A stretch of DNA of 64,000 nt, taken from NCBI GenBank assembly GCA_902806575.1, contig CADCXD010000018.1:1426001-1490000 (forward strand), in the 5' to 3' direction. This document shows positions 22,825 through 34,865 of the stretch, in pieces (within the stretch, counting starts at the first letter, position 1; each line of letters begins with the position of its first letter). Below the pieces are notes generated by a model. That model did not search any database. It was not told where the DNA came from and saw only the letters and a program-made list of their open reading frames with translations. The stretch comes from Jackrogersella multiformis (Eukaryota > Ascomycota > Sordariomycetes > Xylariales > Hypoxylaceae). A program made the translations under genes and the position numbers.

Positions 22825-23835
22825 CTAAAAATTCTCAAACGGCACCTCATCCTGCTGAATATCGTTGACGCGAAATGTTTCGGGATTTCTTAAGGGTGTC
22901 CATTCTTCAGCTTTGCTGACTTGATAAGTCCTGATTCTTTCGATCGCAGCCCGCTCGGCGGGGACACTGATGTACTGAGTATCGAAGCGGACGGTGTGGT
23001 CAGAACTCGGTACCCAGCGCCCGCCTCGGTACTCCTCGAACGTCTGCGCGAGGAATTCGACGTTAAACCTGTCCTCCGCCGCATTCCACTTTTTAAGAAA
23101 AGTCGACGGCACCTGGTAGAGCTGGAGGATCTGCGCGAACTCGGCTCCAATGTGGTCTTGAACCTCTTCTAGATATCGACGCATCCCAGTCATACGCTTC
23201 TCGAAGCCTAAGCCGCGTTCTACATAGATAATGTGGCTCTCGGAACCGTTGGCAGGCTGCTCCACCGTTCGTAAACGGCACCGCCGCACTGGAGGCCGGA
23301 ATCGTGCCGTCGTGCCGGCTACAATTCCGGGAGCGGGTAATACGCAGATGACGGTCTTTATGTTGAGATTCGCTTCGGTGATAAATGACCAGAGATTGTT
23401 GCCGATCTTGATGGTGTGCAAGTCCAGTGCCAAGTGCTGGGTGTGCCTAGGGCACCGAAGCAACGACGGTAGCATGTCGGTGAGGCTGGGGGACCGACAA
23501 AAGGATAAATAGAGAATGTCTAGGTCCGGGCGGAACGCACGAAACGGAACAGGACAGCCGGCTACTGGTGAGTATCGAAACCGCGTGTGGGAGGTGGCCA
23601 ATTCTCGTGACTCGTGGCAAATGTGCATGAGGACGGAGAAGGCCGTGTCCACAAGAAAGGGTTCAAGGACCTGATATTCTCTATGCCGCTCAGAGCTGAA
23701 TTTCTCCTCCAGCGGCCACGAGATGCACACCTCTGGGATGTCTTCTGGGAGGAGATCCTTCCAGATCATGTGACGTAACTCGACTGGTAGATCATTGAAT
23801 ATCGTAAACAATGGAGGGTCTATATCCGCCGACAT
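22825..23835 (-). CDS. 2EXR domain protein
   Basis: A 336-aa protein whose N-terminus reads FTIFNDLPVELRHMIWKDLLPEDIP, the hallmark FxxLPxELRxxIW...LP of the fungal 2EXR domain, followed by the usual second block (LLPSLLRCPRHTQHLALDL). The ATG at 23835 is preferred because it sits 7 residues before the domain; an in-frame upstream ATG at 23919 would add 28 residues of low coding quality. 2EXR proteins are abundant in filamentous ascomycetes, have no known enzymatic activity, and no role is assigned. The C-terminal third (ERGLGFEKRMTGMRRYLEEVQ...) is mostly helical by pattern. No introns needed. Confidence 0.82.
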   Translation of the reverse strand: MSADIDPPLFTIFNDLPVELRHMIWKDLLPEDIPEVCISWPLEEKFSSERHREYQVLEPFLVDTAFSVLMHICHESRELATSHTRFRYSPVAGCPVPFRAFRPDLDILYLSFCRSPSLTDMLPSLLRCPRHTQHLALDLHTIKIGNNLWSFITEANLNIKTVICVLPAPGIVAGTTARFRPPVRRCRLRTVEQPANGSESHIIYVERGLGFEKRMTGMRRYLEEVQDHIGAEFAQILQLYQVPSTFLKKWNAAEDRFNVEFLAQTFEEYRGGRWVPSSDHTVRFDTQYISVPAERAAIERIRTYQVSKAEEWTPLRNPETFRVNDIQQDEVPFENF

Positions 23836-24622
23836 CTTGAAGTCAATACGGAATTTTAAGAGAGAACGACGAGCTTGATGTGTTGAAATGTTATAATTAT
23901 TGAATCTTAAATCTTCCAAGGTTTGCTGCGTTGGAAATGGGAAATGTTAAGTTCATCAAGGTACCTTAGGTGCATGTATATAGGTAAATAAATGAACGCC
24001 TGGAGTTTGGTACCTACGAGGTACATAATGTATAGGTACCTAACTTATGTAATCATCGGCTCCCGGACGGCGGGCCATAACCCAAAACCGCCAAACTGCC
24101 AAATCGCCAAAACCCCATATGCCCGGGCTATTATGACCATTAGTACATATTTTCGCATATAAGTTATAGTATAAACTTAAGTAAGTAAGTAGTTATATAT
24201 GTGTAAAAATTATACGTAATAGCAATTCAATTAGAAGCCGGCGAGGGGGAAAGGCATGATCCGAACCGGAGGCCTTAATCTCCCAAAAGGAACTTAGATT
24301 TTCGAAGTGTCGGAAATTTGACGAGTCACTTTATAATAGTGATACCTATACTGAAAGTACATACAACCTCATTCCATCACACATACCTACCTAGGTAGGT
24401 AGCCGACATCTAATTTTAACATTGTTGTCTCATTTGATATGTATATATATAATGTACATGTATCGCAACTTGCGAACAGGGTCTAATAAGAGTGATAACC
24501 CCCAATCATTAATACCATGTTGCTATCAACCACAGGCTCTCTAATCCAAGACCAAACCGGAACGCCATGCAATGCATCCGGAAAACCATATCTCATAAGC
24601 TCCAGAGAGATACGACCTTCGA
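23836..24622. other. Spacer with palindrome motif
   Basis: Promoter of the 2EXR gene plus the 3' region of the hydrolase gene. Exact TACCTAGGTA at 24388 within a longer ACCTACCTAGGTAGGT palindrome. No gene seen. Confidence 0.45.
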
Positions 24623-26348
24623 TTAAGATCTTTCTCGCATTGTTTGCTGTCGAGTTTCTTCTAGCTCCTGGCGGATGTAATCGTTGAATTCGTCTGGGTT
24701 GTCGAGGTATAAGTGGTGCCCAGCCTTGCTAACGATGACAACCTTCGCACCCCCGTTCTCTTTGTGCTTCTCTTCCGCGGTGCCGTGTAGTAGCGCCTGG
24801 ACTTTGGCTTGCTTGAGCTTCTCCTCGGCTGCGAGACCACCCGCTACATCCATCCAGTCGTTCTCGCCGTACATGAAGACGATCGGGTATCCTGTTTCTT
24901 TTACGGCGGGTGACGACTCCGTTTCAGGAGTGATGACCTGTCTGCCCACACGATGAATTCGGTTGATAACAGGCCGCCGAGCGTGTGCACCAGGCGCGAG
25001 AAGGTACGGCAGCACGTATTCACCACTTCCCCGTTGTCTAAATATAGAATACGAATAATCATGTAGCGTCTGCTTTTCCTCTGGCGTTAGATGGTTGAAT
25101 CGGCGCGAGGTCCAACCCGATGTGACTCGTGGTCCCAGCGGTCCTGCTAATCGTATAAGGCTAAAAGGTGACACATTGACATCCCATAACCAGACCAGCC
25201 ACGGAGGATAGGGTCGCTTTTTCGGTGCTCCGGCTCCCGGCTGCTGGTCTGGCTTGTTTCCGTTAAGAGCTTTGTTACCGTGACCTTCGGTTGTCGATTG
25301 TTGATCCACAGTGAACTCGTCTTGAAATGTCGATTCCATAGGTTCAGGCATATCAGCATTGACAGCATACGGATCTTCAGGTATCCCGACGGGGGAGGCG
25401 AGGATGAGTTTGTTCAGATGGCCAGGATACTTAAGCGCATAAGAGACGCCCAGGTAGCCACCTAGAGAATGGCCGAGAAGCGTGAACTTCTCGATCTTTC
25501 GGATTTTCCGCCATTCCTCTAGTGCATCTATAAACCAGTTCTCCGCCTCGGTGATTTTTGACGCCTGGTCTTTTGCGCAGACTCTAAATGGTGGTCTTGT
25601 CGAGTTACCCATTCCTAGCCAGTCTAGCGCGTACAGCTTCCAGCCCTTCGATCGGCTGAGGTTTTCAAAATTCTTGTAATAAAAGCCCAGACCAGCCCCG
25701 TATCCATGAAGCATGACCAGTGTGTCATCGACAGGCTCTCCAACACGCTCCACCGAGAATTCGTTTAGACCTCTGTTCTTGCCTGACAATGCGACCATAG
25801 TCGACTTCCACACTCTTGGTCCGTAAGGGTCGATCTTTGTCTCGGTTCGAGTCTCACCAGGATGTTCCGCCGATGGCACCTCCGATGTAGGGTTTGTCGA
25901 CATCGCGATAGCTTCTCGGAGATATGGGATACATGATATCACGTTACGCTCAGCGACCGTAGGTGTGACACTATTCCACTGCGACCTAGTTAGAATAGGC
26001 GAAAGAATGCGGCGACTTTGAAGTATAGGAACACGGATGATATTAGACAAAGATGATGAAGAGACGTACCCACTGGTATACAGCATCCTTATAGCCCAGA
26101 GGGAATAGCTCCATACTGGGGGGTTTAGCAGAGGGTTTCCCTTCCGAGGCTGTTTCTTTGGCTCTTCGAGGGGCTAACATTGGTCGCCGTAGTCTACCGG
26201 AAGGTATACTAGGTGGTATGTGAATAGGGTCTTCGGTGGACGTGTTAGTCTTGAATGAAGAGGCGGTATTATCTACGTGCTGTATTCGCGCAACGGTGGT
26301 GACGAGCTTCCTCGACTGGACAATAACTGAAGTTGGAGTTTTGAGCAT
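24623..26348 (-). CDS. Alpha/beta hydrolase of the CGI-58/Cld1 group, probably mitochondrial
   Basis: Exons 26070-26348 and 24623-25978 joined across a 91-nt intron (GTACGT donor, TCTAAC branch, CGCAG acceptor) give 544 aa. A nearer TAG acceptor gives a stop and is rejected. The N-terminus (about 60 residues) is rich in Arg, Ser and Thr with few acids, consistent with mitochondrial import. The hydrolase core has the oxyanion strand VMLHGYGAG, the nucleophile elbow GHSLGGYLG (Ser near residue 264), YGENDWMD, and the His motif AGHHLYLDNPDEF near residue 513. This set matches the ABHD4/5 and yeast Cld1/Ict1/Ecm18 family of lysophospholipid acyltransferases and cardiolipin deacylases. Lipid substrate is inferred from family membership only. 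A Pro/Gly-rich insert near residues 330-350 is typical of filamentous-fungal members. Confidence 0.85.
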
Positions 26349-29300
26349 ACCGGAGGAGTGGCAAAGCCGGCCACGCCTTGTCTTATATGATTACGGGGGG
26401 CAAAGTCCGAGACATGAGAGGGCGGAATTGCGATAACGACACTGTACTGCACCCCGTATCGCCGACCTACATGTAGGTAGGCAGTCAAATGATGACACAA
26501 TGCACGGGAAGACCGACTATCCGACTGTCAGGAACCAAAGGACCTAAAGACCTAGTATAATATTAGGGTCGGAAACCGGATACGGAGATATTCTAGTGTT
26601 TGGATTGGTTGATGGTTGAGCGAGTCAAGAGACATGGTCAGGGGGGAAAGGAGGAAAGAATTGAGTCGATGGGCCGAGCCCGTGGATAGTGAACCTTAGA
26701 CGGGACCCGAAACGCTATTTTAGAATCAGATCTTCCAGGAAGGTACTCGGCTTTTTAATCCTCCCGCCCCGCCGCACTAAGTAAGCTGAGGTATTGTACC
26801 TAAAGTTCCAAACATTACTGTACCTACATAGGCACTTATGGATATTCTAGGTACCTACCTAGGTAGATATCTAATGGATATTCAAAAAGTTCTTCTCTTT
26901 TTACCTATATAAATGGTTGTAATCTTTTTTTATTCAAATCAATATACATAGTAATACAATTGCTCCTTTAAAAGCACCAAAGAAACTATAACGAGAGGCT
27001 TTGTTTTATTTTGAGATGTCAAGTACATTTTGCCTAGGTAAACCCTTGTCTCATCTACCACGATGCGCGTCGGTCTAATGTACAAACTCGGGATTAGAAG
27101 GTACAATCGATATCTTAACTCCGGTACAGAAACCCCCCTATTTCTTTAATGCTTGGATTTTGCAGCAGGGCGTATGATAATAGGTAGTTATTTATAGCCA
27201 TGACTGCATATTTCATACACTCCTTTTTATCTCTATTCCTATTTTGGTAAACAATCTCTATGTAGTATGTACTACAAAATAACACCACGTTCATAGGAAA
27301 CTATCCTTGAGATGCCTACCTGGTACCTAGGTACTAGAAGTTGTAAGGTTGCGCGAAGTCATTGGGTATAGGCATATAGCTTAATTGGTTCTGTTATTAG
27401 CGTGCCTTTCTCTTCTAATCGAATTGATCGGCCTTTACAACTGCTCATAGAAACATTTCCCCCTTTGGCCTTCTCTCCGTTTCAACCAACTACAACTGTC
27501 TTCGCACTTCATCTCGTTCTTAAGATCTGGCAAACCACCAGCATCCTCCCTTAGGACCCCATAGACCCTTTAGCTTGCTCGTCATTGTTATGATAAGCGC
27601 TGCCTCTCACCACAGCAATAAACGACCAGAGCATCTGCGTCAAATTCGATATATACAAAGTCGCTGTTGGCTTTCTTTCACCATGAGATATCCCTGGCAC
27701 GCAATGACACAAATCATGTAATGTGTCAGGTAGAAGTTTGTAGTTTGTTTTCGAGTATGAATAGTGAGCTGCTGGTCGGGTTTCCGTCTTCTCTTTGTTG
27801 GATTTGGCCTCCGATAGTCATGCCAAGGCTTTGGGTATCATGTTCATGTAATCATAGCTTCCGGGCCACGATTCATCGAGAAGTATTATAATTCCGGGCG
27901 AAGGATATATGGAGAGACGGGATTGCCCGGACAAACTATCCACTCTATTGGTAATGGCATTCAACTATCCCCCACGTTCCAGTAGCCCCATAGAAGAAGC
28001 GGGGCTTGAGGTGAGGAGATGTGATCATAGTATCATCGTGAGCTGGCCTGATCTCTTCTGAGTCGATATGGTGCTTAGAGGAATCTTCGCTGTGAATTGT
28101 GCTGACTGAGGTTTCTCGGAGTTGTAGGACAGAAAGAGGAACAAGGCTATATATGAACCATGAGTGACCAATCCCTCCGGCTGATGAGCTAGACCGTCCC
28201 TCTTGAAGGACCTATCAAAAAATCATAGATTTTTTGCCTGGCTGAAACCCGCCTGGTAGGATATCAGGATAATTGATATCACGATTAGTTGTCTTCGTAG
28301 CAGGCTTAGTGAAACCTGACTTGGTGGACGTAGAGGCCCTGCCCTTGTGATCCCTAGAGCTACAGTTGGTTGAAAAATAGCTATACACGGAAGATTGGCC
28401 TGGATCCATGATGAGATAGGTAGATTGTATGTTGTAAACTGTGCTTTGAGCTGCCGGGTTCAGGGTATTCACAGCACTGGTGCATAAGAAAAGAGAAGGG
28501 GGGAAACGAAGAGTTGGGCGTATAGGCATCTTAAATACCTACCTACCTACCTACCTACCTAGGTAGGTATATATGTCGAGAGAAGTCTTGATCGAACCAT
28601 ACTGAGGTAAGACGAGATGAGATGACAATGTGCCCAGCTAAACAACAAGGCTAAACCGGTTCTGAATGTAGCAGGTAGTATGGACGAAAAGGTATTCTCT
28701 CAGAGATCGTCATCGCGGTACGTCACCCTATATGCATTCCATTGATGTAGCAACAAGATACTACTTGTTATAGGCTTATAGGGCATCAAGACTCCTGCAA
28801 GTCTTGCGTTAAGCCTTTAGCTTTAAAGATCATGTGGTACGATAAATGCGGAGCTAATAATTGGGGGTCTCCATATTGAATCGATTTTTCATACCTAGGT
28901 AGACATATAATTAAGATATGTCTATTCGCAATTCGCAAATAGATGCCGAGTTTTGTCTGATGTAAGGTATGAAGTAGGTATTATTCAATAAACTGACTAA
29001 GGAGAGTCATTTTGTTTCTAGGTATCGAGGTAATACTACGTTGCCCAGGTGGTACAATATAAAAATACCTAGGTACTTAAAATGTGGAATTATAATGCGC
29101 TATGACCACATCCAATGCGCCCAAGCTTCCAACCTGCCAGGTCCTTCCGCCCCTTGAAGCCCGCGGTGGAGACCTAGCGTTACCTTAGGTACTTAGGTAC
29201 TTGGACTCTAAAAAGTTGATTGAACTCAACAGGACGAGACTCGGGACTGTCTAACTTCTACATAGTACCTAGATTCAGATAATTACCACAACCCTAATGA

Positions 29301-29427
29301 GGTCTGCCTCCTACAAAACCCACGCGAATACGATAAACCCAAAACCATAATCCTAAATGTGCCGATAGTCTTTAAATCAAGTTGACGCGGCGGGCTGAAC
29401 TGCGGTACTCAACGAAACGCGAGAATC
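26349..29427. other. Gene-poor spacer of about 3 kb
   Basis: AT-rich sequence between two divergently transcribed genes. Exact TACCTAGGTA palindromes at 26856, 27324, 28892 and 29066, plus the TACC tract near 28.5 kb. A 104-codon minus-strand frame at 28215-28529 starts in a plausible context but has no recognisable domain, and I do not call it. No tRNA or 5S rRNA seen. Confidence 0.5.
28535..28571. repeat. (TACC)n tetranucleotide tract running into its own inverted copy
   Basis: About six TACC units followed directly by TAGGTAGGTA, so the tract ends in a palindrome centred on CCTAGG. It looks like an expansion of the window-wide TACCTAGGTA word. Confidence 0.8.
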
Positions 29428-30681
29428 ATGGCCGACACCATCGACTCCATCGTCAAGGGCGCCCCTCAGCCTGGCCAGGAGATCAAATCTCCGCCCATGG
29501 GAACGAGCCCTATCGGTGTGGTCAAGCCTGGCGACCCTTTGAAGCATACGCCGAGCTCTCCTTCTATGATCTACCTCAACATGCTGATTCTCGAGGCCTC
29601 GCTACGCTCCCAGTATCTCGAACTCCGAGCCCGGCGGCTCAAGCACACTTTCTTCTTAAGCCTGCTGTGTCTATGGTTGACGAGTTTCGGATACGCGCTC
29701 TTCTTTGCGCCTCGGGAGGACGGTAGCGGCGTAGGGGGGTCGGTATACTGGGTCGTTGACATGACGGAGAAGGTGTGCTTCATAAGTGGCATCGTCACCG
29801 GCATATTGGTCTGGGCAACCGGCATATGGGAACGTGGCATCAGATGGCCGCGGCGTTGGTTTAATATATGCAATAGAGGTTTGCGCGGATTCAACTGCAA
29901 GTTGGTCGTCATTAGAAGGTCATGGTGGTTTGAGCTTATGCGGCTAATTGGCTTCTTCTTCACCTACGGCGCATTCTCTAGCAGGGCCGGTCAATATCGC
30001 TTCGTAGAGCCTTCGGTCTTACGCGAAGTCGATCGAGAGTTGAATATCAACCGCAACGAACACCCACAACTTCCGTTCGTCAGTACAGACGAAGAAAAGG
30101 GCGGACACGAAGAGGATCTGTCACCTGGCGGGGACTACGTTAAGCTTCTATTATGGCCTAAACCCTTTTCGCCAAATTTTCGGGAAAACTGGGAACTTTA
30201 CAGAAGCGAGTACTGGGAAAGAGAAAATGAGCGTCGAGCCCTATTGAGATCGAAACTGAAAACACGCAATAGGCAACTTGCAAAGCAGCAGAATGGCTGG
30301 CTATGGTGGCTTCCAGGACAACCGAAAGTAGAAGACAAGCCGCAACTGCAAGTCTCCGGGCTGGGAGATACGGAGAAGACACATCATCACCGGTCTTCGG
30401 CCATCGGAAAGGAGGGCAAGCGGGCTAGGAGTGGTAGTTTCCGGCGAGCTAGTAACTCAGCTGGATCGTCGCGAACCCCAACACCTCCGGTGGAGGCTGA
30501 GGAGGGTAGACGTAGTAGAAGAGGTAGCACGGCTTCCATTACTTCGGAGAAGAGACGGAAGAAGCATCTTTCGACCAGTTCCAAATCGAAGAGACCTGGT
30601 GTCGAGTCACGGTCTGTCACTCCAGAATTCACATCGCCGCTTGCTAGGGAGAGCAGTGTTGGTAGTAGTGAAGTTCCATAG
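29428..30681 (+). CDS. SPO7: Spo7-like regulatory subunit of the Nem1 phosphatase
   Basis: A single-exon 417-aa protein starting at the ATG at 29428. It has the Spo7 layout: a short polar N-terminus, then SSPSMIYLNMLILEASLRSQYLELRARRLKHTFFLSLLCLW, the conserved amphipathic plus first membrane helix (about 51-85). A second membrane helix spans 105-130 (VCFISGIVTGILVWATGIW). The block RRWFNICNRGLRGFNCKLVVI follows, then the conserved lumen/cytosol block FSPNFRENWELYRSEYWERENERR near 250-275. The C-terminal 120 residues are basic and Ser-rich. Spo7 anchors and activates Nem1 at the ER and nuclear membrane, which dephosphorylates the lipin Pah1; this links phospholipid and triglyceride synthesis. 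Family match is strong by motif; regulation is not visible. Confidence 0.88.
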   Translation: MADTIDSIVKGAPQPGQEIKSPPMGTSPIGVVKPGDPLKHTPSSPSMIYLNMLILEASLRSQYLELRARRLKHTFFLSLLCLWLTSFGYALFFAPREDGSGVGGSVYWVVDMTEKVCFISGIVTGILVWATGIWERGIRWPRRWFNICNRGLRGFNCKLVVIRRSWWFELMRLIGFFFTYGAFSSRAGQYRFVEPSVLREVDRELNINRNEHPQLPFVSTDEEKGGHEEDLSPGGDYVKLLLWPKPFSPNFRENWELYRSEYWERENERRALLRSKLKTRNRQLAKQQNGWLWWLPGQPKVEDKPQLQVSGLGDTEKTHHHRSSAIGKEGKRARSGSFRRASNSAGSSRTPTPPVEAEEGRRSRRGSTASITSEKRRKKHLSTSSKSKRPGVESRSVTPEFTSPLARESSVGSSEVP

Positions 30682-31584
30682 CGATGGTTCAATGGCCAGT
30701 GGATTATTGTCTACTTGGTAGTTATCTTCTGAAAGCTTTAATCCATAGAACATTTTCTCGTCTAAAGTACATGAGGTTATAAAATGAAAGTAATAGTATT
30801 CTTGTAGTATTCTTTAGATTTGTTTGTAATCCATCTGCTTAATCCATCTAGTTGGAGCACCCGATATTTATATCCAGGAAAATATAGAGTCTTCAATAAG
30901 GGAACGAGGATGATGAATCGGTTGTATTCCATCATCTTCCTCTATAAAGCTCGAGTAGCTCAAACCGACCGATGTTATCCAGAGGTAATAGCATTAGCGA
31001 CTACCCCTACCTAGCCCTTAAGTAGGTACCTGATACTTTAGATACCTAGGTGCATTAAGGGTCGAATGTTCTCAAGGTTTGATTCCTTCCTTCCTTAAAA
31101 ATTTATAAAGTTAGGGTAGGTAGGCAGGAACCACAGATTACCCCTCCCTCATTTATACATAAATAGAATGGATGCAGCTGGAACTACCGACGTAGGGTAC
31201 CTAACCTAAAATAAACTTGCAGGTGCCCCCACCTTAGGTACCTAGCTGATCGTCCTTTCCGCCCACGCTTCATCAGCCGCGTACATCTCGCCCTCGGATT
31301 TGATCGGTACTAACTTCAACATCAACCTCATCCTCAACTTACCAACCGATTCATCATCCCCTTCACGATATTCAATTGTTACTGTTTATTGATTTATCTT
31401 ACACTATTAAAATAGACCCGTTTACAACAGCCTCTTACTGGTCATCTATACAGCAGTCCAAAAAACCAAGAAGCAAAATACAAAATACAAGTACAAGTAC
31501 ATCATCGCGGATAGTCAACCTTACCACCGCAGCTATCGCCGAACCCCTGAAGCAAGCGGATGCGCGCTTGGCCACAATCTCACC
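30682..31584. other. Spacer of about 0.9 kb
   Basis: 3' region of the Spo7-like gene and 5' region of the phosphatase-like gene. A variant palindrome TACCTAGGTG lies near 31043. The last 300 bases are pyrimidine- and A-rich, typical of a fungal 5' leader. No gene seen. Confidence 0.45.
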
Positions 31585-32589
31585 ATGGAATATTCGACAT
31601 CACTTGGGCATGGTGCAACTCCAGCAGCACCTTACTCGGCGCGACCTCCTAGCCCTCCCTCGATCATGATACCCGCTCCTGGCTTGCACAATGCGAACGA
31701 GCATATCAAGGTCGTGCCGAGCTATGCAAAAGTCGATCCGCTTTATTTCAGCGCATCTGACCTTGGGATCATCACAAACAACTACCAAGAGCAGCTAGCC
31801 CAAGACTCGGCCGCCAATTGGACCTATGAGAGCCGCCGTGTCGCACAACCTATCCTCGACTTCATCTACCTTGGTCCCTCGAGTGTCGCCCGAGATCGTG
31901 AGTGGCTACGTAACACCGGCATCACCATGCTACTAGCCGCACGAGATTCTAAAATGGCCAACATACGCCTGATGGCTACAGAAAGGGTTGCTCAAGAACT
32001 TGGTATCCAGTCCGAGTATGTTGACGTCTCCGGGTACAACGAGTTGATTGGTGCCTTTCCCTCAGCCGTGAGGGCGATCAACAACCACATGTTGAATATC
32101 TTCCACAGACAAAATTTAAGCGATCCGGGTTTACAACTCGTGAGCGATGAATCCGTTGTGCTTCCCTATAAGAACTGTCGACGAGGAAAGGTTCTTGTGT
32201 TTTGTGAGACGGGAAACGATCGTTCTGCCGGTGTTGTCATCGCATATCTCATGTCCGTTTTCGGAATGAGCATGGTGGAGGCTTGCCAGTTTGTTCACTT
32301 CAAGCGCTTCTGTGTTAGTATGACGGACGAGCTCCGGTTTGTCCTCAAATCATACGAGGAGATTATTACCGCGCAACGTACCGTGCACCTACATGAATCA
32401 AGCAACATCGGAAACCAACCCCTCGGTCAACCAATCAAAACCAGGAAACCGAAAAGAGGTATCGAGGACACCATAGATGAAGACGAATCGATGGGGGGAA
32501 TGGGTGAGACCAAGAAACTAGATCAAGATCGCTTCATGGGTCGAACCTTTGTTCCCTTCGTCGACCAAATGAATGGCTTCTCTGGATAA
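31585..32589 (+). CDS. Dual-specificity phosphatase-like protein
   Basis: A single-exon 334-aa protein starting at ACCATGG (31585). Residues about 90-265 form a DSP/tyrosine phosphatase fold: PILDFIYLGPSSVARD, the variable loop with YVDVSGYNE, and the P-loop FCETGNDRSAG. Cys207 and Arg213 keep the CX5R spacing, so catalysis is possible, but the usual His before the Cys is Phe and the loop is Glu-Thr-Gly-Asn-Asp. The closest general type is the STYX/DSP group, some of which are pseudophosphatases. The C-terminus has a basic stretch (KTRKPKRG), which could be a nuclear signal, then an acidic patch (DTIDEDES). It could regulate by binding phosphoproteins rather than by hydrolysis; I cannot tell. 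Confidence 0.8.
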   Translation: MEYSTSLGHGATPAAPYSARPPSPPSIMIPAPGLHNANEHIKVVPSYAKVDPLYFSASDLGIITNNYQEQLAQDSAANWTYESRRVAQPILDFIYLGPSSVARDREWLRNTGITMLLAARDSKMANIRLMATERVAQELGIQSEYVDVSGYNELIGAFPSAVRAINNHMLNIFHRQNLSDPGLQLVSDESVVLPYKNCRRGKVLVFCETGNDRSAGVVIAYLMSVFGMSMVEACQFVHFKRFCVSMTDELRFVLKSYEEIITAQRTVHLHESSNIGNQPLGQPIKTRKPKRGIEDTIDEDESMGGMGETKKLDQDRFMGRTFVPFVDQMNGFSG

Positions 32590-34865
32590 CGACTGAGTCT
32601 CGAGCACCCCTATCACGATACATCACAGGAGTTGCGCGGTTGATTTTATTAAAGGCAGGCATACACAAGGTGATTCAGTTAAGGGTATCAAATTGCATGC
32701 TTGCCTCTATTGTCAAGCAAGCCACTAGGGTTAGCAGCGGCGTTTACTGGATGGAATATACCCCAACTCTGATTTTTCTTTCGGTTGTTTGTTACTCTTA
32801 TAGATGGAAAGGCAATGGTCTCATACTTCTATGTCACGTTTGCAATCCCATTAGGACTCGGTTGTAAATAAGACAGCAACCAACACTTCACTCAGGTCCT
32901 TTCTTAGTCAGTAACAACTTCCAATTCCAGTGATATGTTCTGACTCCAAGCTCTAATTTATAGGCTCTTAACTTCTCACCAAAGTCTGTTCAAAAAAAAA
33001 TTCTTGATCAAAGTCGAAGGATTAAGAGTGCGTGCTTCCATATGAACATATGATGTGTCCATTCTTCTACGATCTTTACAGGCCTTTGCTTCAAAAGCCT
33101 TGTTCTCCTAATACTTCTCAGATGACTTTAATCATTGGTCTATTCTCCTTCCATTATTCACATCTTTAATCTGCTAGGTTAAAAGGATTTAGGTTATATA
33201 TTAAAGCCTCGTGACTTCGACGACTACAAAACTGCATGACTTAACTACATGATATCATATTGTAAAGATATTAAGAACTCTCGACAAATAACTACAATGG
33301 TGAGCTCAGTGTGCTCTGTAATTAAGGGGTCACAAACAAAATGGATTGAAGTACGGAAAAATCACCAATCTGACCCTTCGCTTGTCTCTTTTCCCAATTT
33401 TTATGCTCGTATAAGATGACCCGATTCCAACCCTTTCTACCTCACTAATCTCTCTACCTAACTCATAAAATATTCATCTCTTATCCTTTAATATTCACTA
33501 GACCCAACTTCTGATGTATAAAAGACCGAGAACGACCTTTTTTCATGCTACTGGTATCCCTTTACCACACGAATAAAAGTGACCCCTTTTCACCGCAACA
33601 GAAAGCAGCTTACGTACCGGTAGGTTAGGTACCTAGGTAGGAGGTAGCTTAGGAAATTCAACTGTACTTCAATGGTTTAATATTATATTGTTCAAAGATG
33701 AACCTGCAACTCTCTATGATCCTAGAGAATTATAAATGGGTGTTTTTGTTTTCACAGGGAGATAAAGGAAGTATCATATTCAGTGATTAACAGAGCTATG
33801 GACCAGTGAACTTATAGCTATATCATGATCTGAGGGAAAGAGCTTAAATGACATCTTATGTTAGAAAATTCAGGAACCACGATGCCATAAGAGGTCGCAG
33901 AATAGATTGTGATGTGGTTCTTGCTGTGGAAATGGATGACAATCTTTTTAAAAGAATCAATGATGCTACAGGCATGCTGATGTCTATATTACATGGACCT
34001 AAATACTTCATGGTGTAATTACTTAACGCTATTCTGTTCCTTGTCACAGAAATTCCAAGGAAAATAATATAAATCAAATAATCACTAGATGGATGATATC
34101 AATTTAAAGGAGCCAGTGTTTATGATTTGTGCTGTGCTGTGGGATTGTAGGGTCCAGCACAATATATTTAACGAGAATATTACCCATGTGACCAACCCAT
34201 CTTGATGATGTAGATGTTGTCAAGTGTAGCTTGTGGCATACTTACCGCTCGGTACATATATACTTCTAGCCGTTGTTGTATGTCCCTTGTAGTTGTCAAC
34301 ATGGGATAGTGTTCATACGTACCTGTACATAATTATCCACCTACTTTGGAAGACTGCCGCCGGAATCACTGTTTACCTCCCTCCCAAGTACACGCAAAAC
34401 TGTAAAAATCCACGGTCTACACACTTGAATTTAGTTACTTCGAAAAATCTTCTGCTTACATCACTATAACCCTTCTCTCGATAATTATTCACGGAAAATA
34501 CACCTATCAACGCGTTGATCAAAGGATCTATCAGGACACGACTACGATCTTCTACCCAAAGTCTCGTCTTCATTACCTATACTCTCAGCTACTGGTACCA
34601 CCTGCCATACCATATAGCACATTCCCTCGACAGACTACCACGAGTTTTTCAACATCTCTTTTACCTTCCCATCCATCAACGACCTATCATAGGCCAAAAT
34701 AGACGTCTATATTCTAGGTCGAAGTTTCCCCGTCGTTTATCCTATTCTGTACAGTTCTGCACCGGCGTGCATACCAACGTCAAAGCACCTACTTTTTAAC
34801 TCACGACCTTTACATCCATCCTTAGATACATATTCTTCGACGGCAACAGTCTTCGTGAAAGCGTG
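32590..34865. other. AT- and pyrimidine-rich spacer of about 2.3 kb
   Basis: No coding frame with a domain and no RNA gene recognised. One exact TACCTAGGTA at 33630. The last 500 bases are C/T-rich on the plus strand, as in fungal 5' leaders, so the next gene may have a long 5' untranslated region. Confidence 0.45.

Noticed and set aside
28215..28529. 104-codon minus-strand frame
   Set aside because: No domain or signal peptide beyond a weakly hydrophobic start; cannot be told from chance.
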